Below, in pieces: positions 1 through 6,456 of a stretch of DNA of 6,456 nucleotides. Within the stretch, counting starts at the first letter, position 1. Each line of letters opens with the position of its first letter. The notes below the pieces were generated by a model. That model saw nothing but the letters and a program-made list of their open reading frames with translations. It was not told the origin of the DNA and searched no databases. The translations under genes were made by a program, and so were the position numbers. The stretch spans positions 1 to 6,456 of the forward strand of contig JAOUMG010000119.1 of NCBI GenBank assembly GCA_029881635.1, read 5' to 3'. The DNA is from Paracoccaceae bacterium. Lineage in GTDB: Bacteria > Pseudomonadota > Alphaproteobacteria > Rhodobacterales > Rhodobacteraceae.

Positions 1-1095
1 ATTCCAACCCGCAACCCAGAGGAATTGCTGGAGGTTTTCACGCTGCTGACATGGGCAGCCGCCGCCCTGGGCGAAGCGGGCCGAACCCCTCAGCGGGCGC
101 ATCTGGCCGCGATTGAACGCATTGCCCCGACGCTACGGGCGTTGCGCCATGCCGATGGCGGGCTGGCGCGGTTTCATGGTGGCGGGCGCGGGCTGGAAGG
201 GCGGCTTGATCAGGCGCTGGCCAGCGCCGCTGGCCGGGCGCGCACGGCGCATGGGCTGGCAATGGGTTATGCGCGGCTGGCGGCGGGGCGCACCTCGATC
301 ATTGTTGATGCGGCTGCACCACCGGTCGGAAAGGCATCTTCCAACGCCCATGCCTCCACGCTGGCGATGGAACTGACATCCGGCCGCCGCCCGCTGATTG
401 TCAATTGCGGGTCTGGCGTGTCCTTCGGCCCGGAATGGCGGCGGGCCGGGCGGGCCACGCCGTCGCATTCCACATTGGGTATCGAAGGGTTTTCATCATC
501 GCGGCTGGGCCCGGATGAGCTGATGCTGTCAGGCGGCACCCGCGGACTGATCACAGATGCCCCCAGCCAGGTCTGGGCGCAATCGGACAGCGATAGCGAG
601 GGGCAAAGGCTCATGTCGGGCCATAACGGCTATGCCCCGACCCATGGGTTGACCCATATCCGCCAGTTATCCCTGTCGATCGACGGGCGCAGCCTGACGG
701 GCGAAGACACGCTGGGGGCCATGACCGGCGGTGACCGGCGGCGGTTTGAAACGATCATGGAGCGGACCAAGCATCAGGGGGTTGAGTTTCACATCCGGTT
801 TCATCTGCATCCCGATGTCGACGCCAAGGTCGATCTTGGCGGCACCGCCATCTCCATGGCGCTCAAAAGCGGTGAGATGTGGATATTCCGCCACAACGGC
901 ATTGCGGAAATGAGCCTTGAAAACTCTGTCTATCTTGAAACCGGGCGGCTGAAGCCGCGCGCCTCAAAACAGATCGTCCTGACATCGCTGGTTCTTGATT
1001 ATGCCCGTCAGGTGGGCTGGACCTTGGCCAAGGCACAAGATACGCCAGCGGCCATTCGCGATACCGAGCGCGAAGAAGATTTCGCTGCCAGCTGA
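1..1095 (+). CDS. Heparinase II/III family protein, 3' part (5' end outside window)
   Basis: The frame is open from base 1 and ends at TGA 1093-1095, giving 364 residues of a longer protein; family members of this type are usually well over 500 residues, so the N-terminal alpha-helical toroid part is mostly missing. What is seen is the C-terminal heparinase II/III-like beta domain. A His in the segment [11 protein letters not shown] (fragment residue 117) is followed by [13 protein letters not shown], then [13 protein letters not shown] (His 156), the arrangement typical of these polysaccharide lyases. FHIRFHLHP lies at fragment residues 263-271. Known family members cleave uronate-containing polysaccharides by beta-elimination; the substrate here cannot be read from sequence, and lyase activity is inferred. 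No signal peptide can be assessed because the N-terminus is absent. The gene lies 13 bases before the preferred purH start, so co-transcription is likely. The product could also act on an envelope glycan rather than an external polysaccharide. Confidence 0.88.
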   Translation: MPTRNPEELLEVFTLLTWAAAALGEAGRTPQRAHLAAIERIAPTLRALRHADGGLARFHGGGRGLEGRLDQALASAAGRARTAHGLAMGYARLAAGRTSIIVDAAAPPVGKASSNAHASTLAMELTSGRRPLIVNCGSGVSFGPEWRRAGRATPSHSTLGIEGFSSSRLGPDELMLSGGTRGLITDAPSQVWAQSDSDSEGQRLMSGHNGYAPTHGLTHIRQLSLSIDGRSLTGEDTLGAMTGGDRRRFETIMERTKHQGVEFHIRFHLHPDVDAKVDLGGTAISMALKSGEMWIFRHNGIAEMSLENSVYLETGRLKPRASKQIVLTSLVLDYARQVGWTLAKAQDTPAAIRDTEREEDFAAS

Positions 1096-1100
1096 AGGAA
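1095..1100 (+). promoter_or_regulatory. Ribosome binding site deciding the purH start
   Basis: AAGGAA overlaps the stop codon of the heparinase-like gene. It abuts the ATG at 1100, which is too close for that codon to be used with it. It lies 8-9 bases before the in-frame GTG at 1109, a normal spacing, so GTG is the preferred purH start. The overlap with the upstream stop suggests translational coupling. Confidence 0.5.
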
Positions 1101-1108
1101 TGCCCGCT

Positions 1109-2710
1109 GTGACCACCCAAGACGCCCAGTTCCCGCCGATCCGGCGAGCCTTGATCTCTGTTTCCGACAAGACCGGAGTGGTCGAATTCGCCAGATCGCT
1201 GGCCGAACGCGGGGTGGAGCTGCTGTCCACCGGTGGCACGTCGGGGATGCTGCGCGATGCAGGTTTGACGGTGCGCGATGTGGCCGATCTGACCGGGTTT
1301 CCCGAAATGATGGACGGGCGGGTGAAAACCCTGCATCCCAAGGTTCATGGCGGGTTGCTGGCGCTGCGTGACAATGCCGACCATCTGGCCGCGATGAAAA
1401 CCCACGGGATCGAGCCGATCGACCTTTTGGTGGTCAACCTCTATCCATTTGAGGCGACAGTGGCGAAGGGTGCTGATTACGATACCTGTATCGAGAATAT
1501 CGACATCGGCGGCCCGGCCATGATCCGTGCAGCGGCCAAGAATCACGCCCATGTGGCGGTTGTGGTCGACCCGGAAGACTATGACAAACTGATCGGCGAC
1601 ATGGATCAGCACAATGGCAAGACCTGCCTGAAATTCCGCAAGAAGCTGGCCCAAACCGCCTATGCGCGCACAGCGGCATATGATGCGGCGGTATCAACAT
1701 GGATGGCGGGGGCCATCGGCAACCCCACCCCGCGCCGCCGCGCCTTTGCAGGATCGCTGGCCCAAACGCTGCGCTACGGTGAAAACCCCCATCAGGATGC
1801 TGCCTTTTACACCGACGGTTCAAACCGCCCCGGAGTTGCCACCGCAAGACAGTGGCAGGGCAAGGAACTGAGCTATAACAACATCAACGATACTGACGCG
1901 GCCTATGAACTGGTCGCCGAATTTGCGCCGGAACAGGGACCGGCCTGTGCCATCATCAAGCACGCAAACCCCTGCGGTGTGGCCCGTGGCGCCACATTGC
2001 ACGAGGCCTACAGGCGCGCGTATGACTGTGACCGCACATCGGCCTTTGGCGGTATCGTTGCGCTGAACCAGCCTCTGGATGCGGCCACAGCCGAAGAAAT
2101 TTGCCAGATTTTCACCGAGGTCGTGATTGCCCCCGGCGCGGACGATGCTGCCCGTGCTGTATTTGCGGCCAAAAAGAATCTGCGGCTGCTGACAACCGAT
2201 GGCCTTGCCGATCCTGCAACCCCCGGCCTGACATTCAGGCAGGTCGCGGGCGGATTTCTGGTGCAGGACCGCGATAATGGCGCGATCACCCTCAGTGATC
2301 TTAAAGTGGTGACCAAGCGCGCGCCCACGGATGCGGAAATCGCCGACATGCTTTTCGCCTGGAAAGTCGCAAAGCACGTGAAATCCAACGCGATCATCTA
2401 TGTCAAAGACGGTGCCACCGTCGGCGTCGGGGCGGGGCAGATGAGCCGGATCGATTCGACCCGCATCGCGGCGCGCAAATCCCAGGACATGGCCGAGGCC
2501 CTGAACCTGCCGCAACCGCTGACCCGGGGGTCTGTGGTGGCGTCGGACGCGTTTTTCCCGTTTTCCGATGGGCTCCTGGCGGCTGCCGAGGCCGGGGCAA
2601 CCGCCATCATCCAGCCCGGAGGGTCAATGCGTGATGACGATGTGATTTCGGCGGCAGATGCGGCGGGTCTTGCCATGGTGTTCACTTCCATGCGTCATTT
2701 TCGACACTGA
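1109..2710 (+). CDS. purH: Bifunctional AICAR formyltransferase / IMP cyclohydrolase PurH
   Basis: This cytoplasmic enzyme catalyses the last two steps of de novo purine synthesis: formylation of AICAR by 10-formyltetrahydrofolate to FAICAR, then ring closure to IMP. With the GTG start it has 533 residues, close to the usual length near 530. The N-terminal MGS-like cyclohydrolase domain (about residues 10-195) shows SVSDKTG (17-23), STGGTSG (40-46), the [14 protein letters not shown] stretch (69-82), NLYPFE (110-115) and [16 protein letters not shown] (131-146). The transformylase domain shows LRYGENPHQ (221-229), [14 protein letters not shown] (252-265), the catalytic Lys-His pair in IIKHANPCG (K284, H285), DRTSAFGG (308-315), DAFFPFSDG (480-488) and the terminal RHFRH. 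No key residue is missing. ATG 1100 is an alternative start (536 residues) but has no usable ribosome site. A longer in-frame extension to 995 would lie inside the upstream gene and is unlikely. The C-terminal FTSMRHFRH has Ser where Gly is common, a small variation. Confidence 0.97.
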   Translation: MTTQDAQFPPIRRALISVSDKTGVVEFARSLAERGVELLSTGGTSGMLRDAGLTVRDVADLTGFPEMMDGRVKTLHPKVHGGLLALRDNADHLAAMKTHGIEPIDLLVVNLYPFEATVAKGADYDTCIENIDIGGPAMIRAAAKNHAHVAVVVDPEDYDKLIGDMDQHNGKTCLKFRKKLAQTAYARTAAYDAAVSTWMAGAIGNPTPRRRAFAGSLAQTLRYGENPHQDAAFYTDGSNRPGVATARQWQGKELSYNNINDTDAAYELVAEFAPEQGPACAIIKHANPCGVARGATLHEAYRRAYDCDRTSAFGGIVALNQPLDAATAEEICQIFTEVVIAPGADDAARAVFAAKKNLRLLTTDGLADPATPGLTFRQVAGGFLVQDRDNGAITLSDLKVVTKRAPTDAEIADMLFAWKVAKHVKSNAIIYVKDGATVGVGAGQMSRIDSTRIAARKSQDMAEALNLPQPLTRGSVVASDAFFPFSDGLLAAAEAGATAIIQPGGSMRDDDVISAADAAGLAMVFTSMRHFRH

Positions 2711-2721
2711 GACCCGGTGCC

Positions 2722-2748
2722 TTGTCCCTTGCAGCGCGCCAATATAGG
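2722..2748 (+). promoter_or_regulatory. Weak candidate promoter before lspA
   Basis: In the 47-base gap after purH, TTGTCC (2722-2727) and TATAGG (2743-2748) resemble -35 and -10 elements, but the spacer of 15 bases is short and both matches are partial. If used, transcription would begin within a few bases of the lspA start. Read-through from purH is at least as likely, since I see no terminator in the gap. Confidence 0.15.
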
Positions 2749-2757
2749 CAACCTTTG

Positions 2758-3228
2758 ATGCGAACAGTCACCAAAATTGCGGCCATCACGCTGGCCCTGG
2801 ATCAGGCCTCCAAATTTCTGGTGGTTCAAATGCTCGACCTCGGGTCGCGGCAAAGCATTGATGTGTTTCCACCCTGGTTCAACCTTCGCATGGCATGGAA
2901 TCGCGGCATAAATTTCGGGCTGTTTTCCGATACCGGCGGTCTGATGCGCTGGTTATTGATCCTGATGGCCGTAGCGATAACGACCGGGATATGGATATGG
3001 ATCCGGCGCCAGCCGCATAACCGCTGGGTGAAACTCTCGGCCGGGCTGCTGATCGGCGGGGCCATCGGCAATGTGATTGACCGTGTTTACTATGGCGCCG
3101 TCGCCGATTTTCTGAATATGTCGGCACCGGGCTTCGCAAATCCCTATTCGTTCAACGTCGCGGATATCGCGATCTTTGTCGGGGCCATCGGTCTGGTGTT
3201 TTTCACCGGAAGGGAGAAGACCCCGTGA
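2758..3228 (+). CDS. lspA: Lipoprotein signal peptidase (signal peptidase II) LspA
   Basis: This inner-membrane aspartyl protease removes the signal peptide from prolipoproteins after lipid attachment to the lipobox Cys. The ATG start gives 156 residues, a normal length. All family boxes are present: LDQASK (14-19) in the first membrane helix, FNLRMAWNRGINFGLF (41-56), GNVIDRVYYGAVADF (104-118) and FNVADIAIFVG (132-142). The catalytic Asp pair is D117 and D136, 19 residues apart as in characterised enzymes. Four hydrophobic helices can be seen, at about 4-24, 64-82, 92-110 and 136-150. An in-frame TTG at 2722 would add 12 residues (SLAARQYRQPL and an initiator) before the first helix with no evident ribosome site, so ATG 2758 is preferred; only a weak TAGG lies about 9 bases upstream of it. 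The next gene encodes a lipoprotein, a probable substrate. Confidence 0.96.
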   Translation: MRTVTKIAAITLALDQASKFLVVQMLDLGSRQSIDVFPPWFNLRMAWNRGINFGLFSDTGGLMRWLLILMAVAITTGIWIWIRRQPHNRWVKLSAGLLIGGAIGNVIDRVYYGAVADFLNMSAPGFANPYSFNVADIAIFVGAIGLVFFTGREKTP

Positions 3229-3267
3229 CGCGTCGCCGGACATAGGCTAAGACAAGGCAAAGCAGGT

Positions 3268-3277
3268 GAGGGAGAGA
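3268..3277 (+). promoter_or_regulatory. Ribosome binding site of the DUF3035 lipoprotein gene
   Basis: GAGGGAGAGA ends three bases before ATG 3281, with its GGGAG core 6 bases away. This selects ATG 3281 over the in-frame GTG at 3266, which overlaps the start of the purine-rich segment. The same ten bases at the same distance precede the first M16 gene. Confidence 0.7.
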
Positions 3278-3280
3278 TCA

Positions 3281-3832
3281 ATGCGGGCACGATTTGGCAT
3301 CCTCGGAATCGCAATCTGTGCGGTTCTGGCGCTGCCGGCCTGCGGCAACATCTTCGGCGGTGAAAAGAAGGACCCGAAACTTCTGAACATCCGCTCGGCC
3401 AGCCGTAGCCCGGACGAATTCACAGTTCTGCCGACCAAACCTCTGCAATTGCCGGACGATTTGATGTCGCTGCCCGAACCAACCCCCGGTGGCGAAAACA
3501 TCACCGACCCGACGCCCGAGGCAGATGCCGTGGCCGCACTTGGCGGCAACCCGGCGTCGCTGAAGCGTACCGGCATTGCCGCTGGCAATGGCGGGCTGGT
3601 TTCATATGCTTCGCGCTTTGGCGTTTCAGGCGATGTGCGCAGCCAGTTGGCCGCCGAAGACCTTGAATATCGGCGCAAGAATGACGGCAGGCTGCTGGAA
3701 CGGCTGTTCAGTGTGAACGTTTACTACAAAGCCTACAAACCCATGTCGCTCGACAAATATGAGACGTTGGAATTCTGGCGGAAGGCCGGTGTGCGCACTG
3801 TCGGTGCCCCCCCGATCGAAACACTCGAATAG
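3281..3832 (+). CDS. DUF3035-family outer-membrane lipoprotein, probable BAM-complex subunit BamF
   Basis: The product has 183 residues. Its N-terminus is a lipoprotein signal: Arg 2 and Arg 4, a hydrophobic run, then the lipobox LPAC with Cys 21 as the predicted lipid-bearing residue. Residue +2 is Gly, with no Asp retention signal, so outer-membrane sorting is expected. After it come RSPDEFTVLPTKPLQLPDDL (42-61), a Pro/Gly-rich stretch with TPGGENITDPTPEADAVAALGG, and a conserved C-terminal part with LAAEDLEYRRK and RLLERLFSVNVYYKAYKPM. This layout matches the alphaproteobacterial DUF3035 family, which includes lipoproteins described as BamF, an accessory subunit of the beta-barrel assembly machinery. 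The family call is firm from pattern recognition; the BAM role is carried over from the family and not shown here. It follows lspA by 52 bases, consistent with a shared transcript and with being an LspA substrate. Confidence 0.85.
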   Translation: MRARFGILGIAICAVLALPACGNIFGGEKKDPKLLNIRSASRSPDEFTVLPTKPLQLPDDLMSLPEPTPGGENITDPTPEADAVAALGGNPASLKRTGIAAGNGGLVSYASRFGVSGDVRSQLAAEDLEYRRKNDGRLLERLFSVNVYYKAYKPMSLDKYETLEFWRKAGVRTVGAPPIETLE

Positions 3833-3835
3833 CGA

Positions 3836-3870
3836 TCACGTTCACCTCTCTGTCAGCGGGGTTGACGTGA
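3836..3870 (+). terminator. Imperfect hairpin between the lipoprotein and M16 genes
   Basis: TCACGT (3836-3841) pairs perfectly with ACGTGA (3865-3870). The pairing continues inward through a T-G wobble, one mismatch, A-T, C-G, C-G, a T-G wobble and C-G, leaving a loop of about 9 bases. It starts 3 bases after the lipoprotein stop codon. It is followed by a C-run, not a T-tract, so it is not a classical intrinsic terminator. It could attenuate transcription, protect a 3' end, or be chance. The right arm overlaps the TTGACG considered as a -35 element. Confidence 0.3.
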
Positions 3871-3897
3871 CCCCCAATCAGGTTACCTCTGCTAAGT
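3862..3897 (+). promoter_or_regulatory. Candidate promoter for the M16 peptidase pair
   Basis: The 84-base gap is the largest in the window and contains TTGACG (3862-3867), a good -35 match, but the expected -10 position at 16 bases holds only TACCTC (3884-3889). Another reading uses GTGACC (3867-3872) with CTAAGT (3892-3897) at a 19-base spacer. Neither is strong. A start near 3900 would leave a short leader before ATG 3917. Confidence 0.22.
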
Positions 3898-3903
3898 CAT
3901 GAC

Positions 3904-3913
3904 GAGGGAGAGA
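3904..3913 (+). promoter_or_regulatory. Ribosome binding site of the first M16 gene
   Basis: GAGGGAGAGA ends three bases before ATG 3917, placing GGGAG 6 bases from the start codon. An in-frame ATG at 3899 lies upstream of this site and has no purine-rich sequence before it, so 3917 is the start. Confidence 0.7.
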
Positions 3914-3916
3914 CGC

Positions 3917-5257
3917 ATGTTTCGTACGTTGCGCTGGCTGGCGCTTGCCGCACTGATCGCACCACCCGCATTGTCGGAAGAGGTCACGACCTTTACCCTT
4001 GATAACGGGCTCGAGGTTGTGGTGATCGAAGATCACCGTGCGCCGGTTGTTGTGCAGATGGTCTGGTACCGCGCCGGGGCGGCAGACGAAAGGCCGGGGC
4101 TTTCAGGCATCGCGCATTACCTTGAGCATCTGATGTTCAAGGGCACCAAGACGCTGGCACCCGGCGAGTTTTCCAAGGTGGTCGAGGCCAATGGCGGTTC
4201 GGACAACGCCTTCACCTCATGGGATTATACCGGCTATTTCCAGCGCATCGCAGCCGACAGGCTGGAACTGGTGATGCGGATGGAGGCAGACCGGATGCAG
4301 GGCCTGATCCTGACCGAGGATGACTGGCTAACCGAACGCGACGTTGTCATAGAAGAACGCAACCAGCGGGTAGACAGTGACCCCGGCGGGATTTTTGGCG
4401 AACAGCGGCGCGCGGCACAGTATCTGAACCACCCCTATGGCAGGCCGGTCATCGGCTGGCGGCACGAAATGGAAAAGCTGACGCGGCAGGACGCGCTTGA
4501 CTGGTACGAGACCTATTATGCGCCCAATAACGCGGTTCTGGTCGTTGCGGGCGATGTCGAGCCGGACAATGTCCGCCAACTTGCCGAAACCTATTACGGT
4601 GTGTTGAAGCCCAGCCCGAGCATCACCAAGCGCGCGCGCCCGCAGGATCCGCCTCAACTGGCCGAGAGGCGCCTGTCCTATTCCGACCCTCGCGTTTCAC
4701 AACCTTTTGTCAGCCGCAGCTATTTTGCCCCGGAACGCAATCCGGGATCGCAGGAAAAGGCTGCCGCCCTGACCATTCTTGCCGATCTGCTTGGTGGCAA
4801 TGGCCAGACCTCGGTTCTGGCGCGCAAATTGCAGTTCGAAACGCAAAAGGCCATTTATACGAACGCGCATTACGATGGGACATCCTTTGATCCGATGACC
4901 TTCAATCTGGCGGTTGTGCCCTCTGAAGGCGTCGGAATGTCAGAAATCGAGGCAGCACTCGACCAGGTGCTGGCGGATTTTCTGGAAACCGGCGTGGATG
5001 CGGCCCAGTTCGAACGGGTGAAAACCCGGATCGGCGCCGCAATGATCTATGCAGCCGATGATGTGAACGGCTTGGCGCGCCGGTACGGCGAAGCGCTGAC
5101 CTCCGGGTTGACCGTCGAAGACGTACAGGCCTGGCCCGAAGTGCTGGCCAATGTAACCGAGGCTGACGTCTTGGCCGCCGCAGCGGAAATATTCGATCGC
5201 CGCCGCGCGGTGACAGGCTGGATGATGCGGGCAGATGCCCCGGAGGTAATGCAATGA
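3917..5257 (+). CDS. M16 family zinc metallopeptidase, catalytic (zinc-binding) subunit
   Basis: The product has 446 residues, the length of two-domain M16B peptidases. The N-terminus is a Sec-type signal peptide with Arg 3 and Arg 6, a hydrophobic core, and a likely cut after ALS (residues 18-20), so it acts in the periplasm. The inverted zinc motif HYLEH lies at 67-71 in GIAHYLEHLMFKGT: H67 and H71 bind zinc and E70 is the catalytic base. The third ligand is E147 in VVIEERNQR, 76 residues after H71 as expected for the family. The region from about 190 is the second M16 domain (YYAPNNAVLVVAGDV, then LLGGNGQTSVLARKL). At the place where active single-chain members carry Arg seven residues before Tyr, this protein has F307 and Y314, so the Arg is absent. 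It overlaps the next M16 gene by four bases (ATGA) and is probably the zinc-bearing half of a heterodimer. The natural substrate is unknown; similarity to PqqL-type proteases does not imply a role in PQQ synthesis, as no pqq genes are present. Confidence 0.95.
   Translation: MFRTLRWLALAALIAPPALSEEVTTFTLDNGLEVVVIEDHRAPVVVQMVWYRAGAADERPGLSGIAHYLEHLMFKGTKTLAPGEFSKVVEANGGSDNAFTSWDYTGYFQRIAADRLELVMRMEADRMQGLILTEDDWLTERDVVIEERNQRVDSDPGGIFGEQRRAAQYLNHPYGRPVIGWRHEMEKLTRQDALDWYETYYAPNNAVLVVAGDVEPDNVRQLAETYYGVLKPSPSITKRARPQDPPQLAERRLSYSDPRVSQPFVSRSYFAPERNPGSQEKAAALTILADLLGGNGQTSVLARKLQFETQKAIYTNAHYDGTSFDPMTFNLAVVPSEGVGMSEIEAALDQVLADFLETGVDAAQFERVKTRIGAAMIYAADDVNGLARRYGEALTSGLTVEDVQAWPEVLANVTEADVLAAAAEIFDRRRAVTGWMMRADAPEVMQ
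5242..5247 (+). promoter_or_regulatory. Strong ribosome binding site of the second M16 gene
   Basis: GGAGGT, a near-perfect Shine-Dalgarno sequence, lies inside the end of the first M16 gene, 6 bases before ATG 5254. It fixes the start that overlaps the upstream stop as ATGA, and supports balanced, coupled synthesis of the two subunits. Confidence 0.75.
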
Positions 5258-6456
5258 TCCGCACCGTTTTTGCCGGCGCCATCGCGCTGATCATGGCCTG
5301 GCCCGCCTTGGCCGCCGTCAAAATCAACGAAATCACATCGCCGGGCGGTATCAAGGCCTGGCTGGTAGAAGAACATTCGATCCCGTTCACAGCGCTTGAA
5401 ATCCGCTTCAAGGGTGGCACCAGCCTTGATGCCCCCGGCAAACGCGGGGCAACACTCCTGATGATGGCGCTTTTGGAAGAGGGCGCGGGCGATCTGGATT
5501 CGCAGGGCTATGCCGAAGCACGCGAGGCGCTGGCCGCCGAAATCAGTTTCGATGCTTTCGACGACGGCGTTTCAATCTCGGCCAGGTTCCTTACCGAAAA
5601 CAAATCCGAGGCGCTGGCGCTGGTGAAACTGGCGCTGACTGAACCGCGCTTTGATCAGGACGCTATCGATAGGGTGCGGGCGCAGGTCGTCTCTATCATC
5701 CAGTCCGAGGCCAAAGACCCCCGCGATATTGCCAACCGGAACTTTGACAGGCTGGCCTATGGCGATCATCCCTATGGGTCATCGCGCAATGGTACAATCG
5801 ACAGCATCAGCGCCCTGACGCGCGATGATCTTATTGCCGCCAAGGCCGGGGTCATGGCGCGGGATCGGCTCTATGTTTCTGCCGTGGGCGACATCACGAG
5901 TGACGAATTCGGCGCGCTTCTCGACGATCTGCTGGGCGACCTGCCTGAAACAGGTGCGCCCTTTCCGCCCGCTATCGACGTGGCGCTGACGGGCGGTGTC
6001 ACGCTGGTCGATTTCGGATCGCCGCAATCCGTGGTGGCCTTCGGCCATGCCGGGATCAAACGCGATGACCCGGATTTCTTCGCCGCCTACCTGCTTAATC
6101 AGGCGCTTGGCGGCAGTGGTTTTGCCGCGCGCCTGATGGAGGAAGTGCGTGAAAAGCGCGGCCTGACCTACGGGATATCATCCTATCTTGTGCCGATGGA
6201 TCTGGCTGAAACCTGGCAGGGTTCCTTTGCTTCGGCAAATGAGAAGGTCGCCGAGGCGATCGAGGTTGTCCGCGACGAATGGGCCAAGGCCGCAGCCGAA
6301 GGTCTGACCGAGGCGGAACTGGACGCCGCCAAAACCTACCTGACCGGTTCTTACCCCTTGCGTTTTGACGGCAACGAACGCATCGCCAATATCCTTGTGG
6401 GTATGCAGGCCGACGATCTGCCCACCAGCTATCTGACGGACCGCAATGGCTATATC
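5254..6456 (+). CDS. M16 family peptidase-like protein, zinc-motif-less partner subunit (3' end outside window)
   Basis: The frame stays open from ATG 5254 to the last base, giving 401 residues; family length suggests a few dozen residues are missing. A Sec signal peptide is present (Arg 3, hydrophobic core, likely cut after ALA at 18-20), so the protein is periplasmic. The first M16 domain aligns with its neighbour (GKRGATLLMMALLEEG, from residue 62), but the zinc motif is replaced by LLMMA at 68-72, so both His and the Glu are gone and it cannot bind zinc in the usual way. The second domain is well conserved: ALGGSGFAARLMEEVREKRGLTYGIS, in pieces from about 284 to 308, carries R299 and Y306, seven residues apart, equivalent to the Arg/Tyr pair that contacts substrate in other M16 enzymes. 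These features match the non-catalytic partner in heterodimeric M16B peptidases. Its coupling to the upstream zinc-bearing gene supports a complex. Confidence 0.93.
   Translation, partial: MIRTVFAGAIALIMAWPALAAVKINEITSPGGIKAWLVEEHSIPFTALEIRFKGGTSLDAPGKRGATLLMMALLEEGAGDLDSQGYAEAREALAAEISFDAFDDGVSISARFLTENKSEALALVKLALTEPRFDQDAIDRVRAQVVSIIQSEAKDPRDIANRNFDRLAYGDHPYGSSRNGTIDSISALTRDDLIAAKAGVMARDRLYVSAVGDITSDEFGALLDDLLGDLPETGAPFPPAIDVALTGGVTLVDFGSPQSVVAFGHAGIKRDDPDFFAAYLLNQALGGSGFAARLMEEVREKRGLTYGISSYLVPMDLAETWQGSFASANEKVAEAIEVVRDEWAKAAAEGLTEAELDAAKTYLTGSYPLRFDGNERIANILVGMQADDLPTSYLTDRNGYI

Noticed and set aside
995..1108. Upstream extension of purH into the heparinase-like gene
   Set aside because: The added residues do not resemble any PurH N-terminus and overlap conserved-frame coding sequence of the upstream gene.
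863..1654. 263-residue open frame on the minus strand
   Set aside because: It lies across the end of the heparinase-like gene and the start of purH, both firmly identified on the plus strand. Its composition (many His, Arg, Gly, Gln) is typical of the reverse complement of high-GC coding DNA, and it shows no recognisable domain.
1820..2515. 231-residue open frame on the minus strand
   Set aside because: It is entirely inside purH, in antisense to conserved transformylase motifs; no domain and no convincing ribosome site.
2722..2757. TTG start for lspA giving 168 residues
   Set aside because: No ribosome site precedes it, and LspA proteins usually begin shortly before the first DQxxK helix, which fits ATG 2758.
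3227..3234. Eight-base palindrome GACGCGTC at the lspA stop
   Set aside because: Too short and GC-rich to separate from chance, with no second copy or known operator pattern nearby.
3899..3916. ATG 3899 as start of the first M16 gene
   Set aside because: The Shine-Dalgarno sequence lies downstream of this codon, and the extra residues would only lengthen the charged region before the signal peptide.
4902..5441. 179-residue minus-strand frame across the M16 gene junction
   Set aside because: It is antisense to both M16 genes, extremely rich in Arg, Pro and Ser, and explained by codon bias on the coding strand.
1..6456. Mobile element, phage, CRISPR or defence system
   Set aside because: No transposase, integrase, direct repeats with spacers, tRNA or composition break was seen; every gene is a recognisable chromosomal family with consistent codon use.

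Overview
The window looks like a piece of an alphaproteobacterial chromosome, most likely order Rhodobacterales. The evidence is a high-GC, tightly packed set of genes all on the + strand, in an order I associate with that group: heparinase II/III-like gene, purH, lspA, a DUF3035/BamF-type lipoprotein gene, then two M16-family peptidase genes. The assignment rests on recognising the protein families and their order, not on a database search.

Layout: bases 1-1095 hold the 3' part of a heparinase II/III-like gene that begins before the window. purH (about 1109-2710) follows after 13 bases and makes the last two steps of de novo IMP synthesis. After 47 bases comes lspA (2758-3228), the lipoprotein signal peptidase. 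After 52 bases comes a gene for a lipoprotein of the DUF3035 family (3281-3832). An 84-base gap with an imperfect hairpin and a possible promoter leads to a pair of translationally coupled M16 peptidase genes (3917-5257 and 5254 to the window end). The second M16 gene is cut by the window edge. No intergenic stretch exceeds 84 bases, and I see no tRNA, rRNA, mobile element, CRISPR array or long repeat.

How the genes fit together: purH is metabolic housekeeping. Most of the rest points to the cell envelope. LspA matures lipoproteins, and the next gene encodes a lipoprotein with a clean lipobox, which would be an LspA substrate. The two M16 proteins both carry export signals and have complementary active-site residues: the first has the zinc motif HxxEH...E but lacks the substrate-binding Arg, and the second has lost the zinc motif but keeps the Arg/Tyr pair. 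They are therefore very probably the two halves of one periplasmic heterodimeric peptidase.

I found no sign of an undescribed defence, mobile or biosynthetic system. The most interesting points are the split M16 active site, the identical 10-base ribosome-binding segment in front of two neighbouring envelope genes, and the envelope-related gene cluster.
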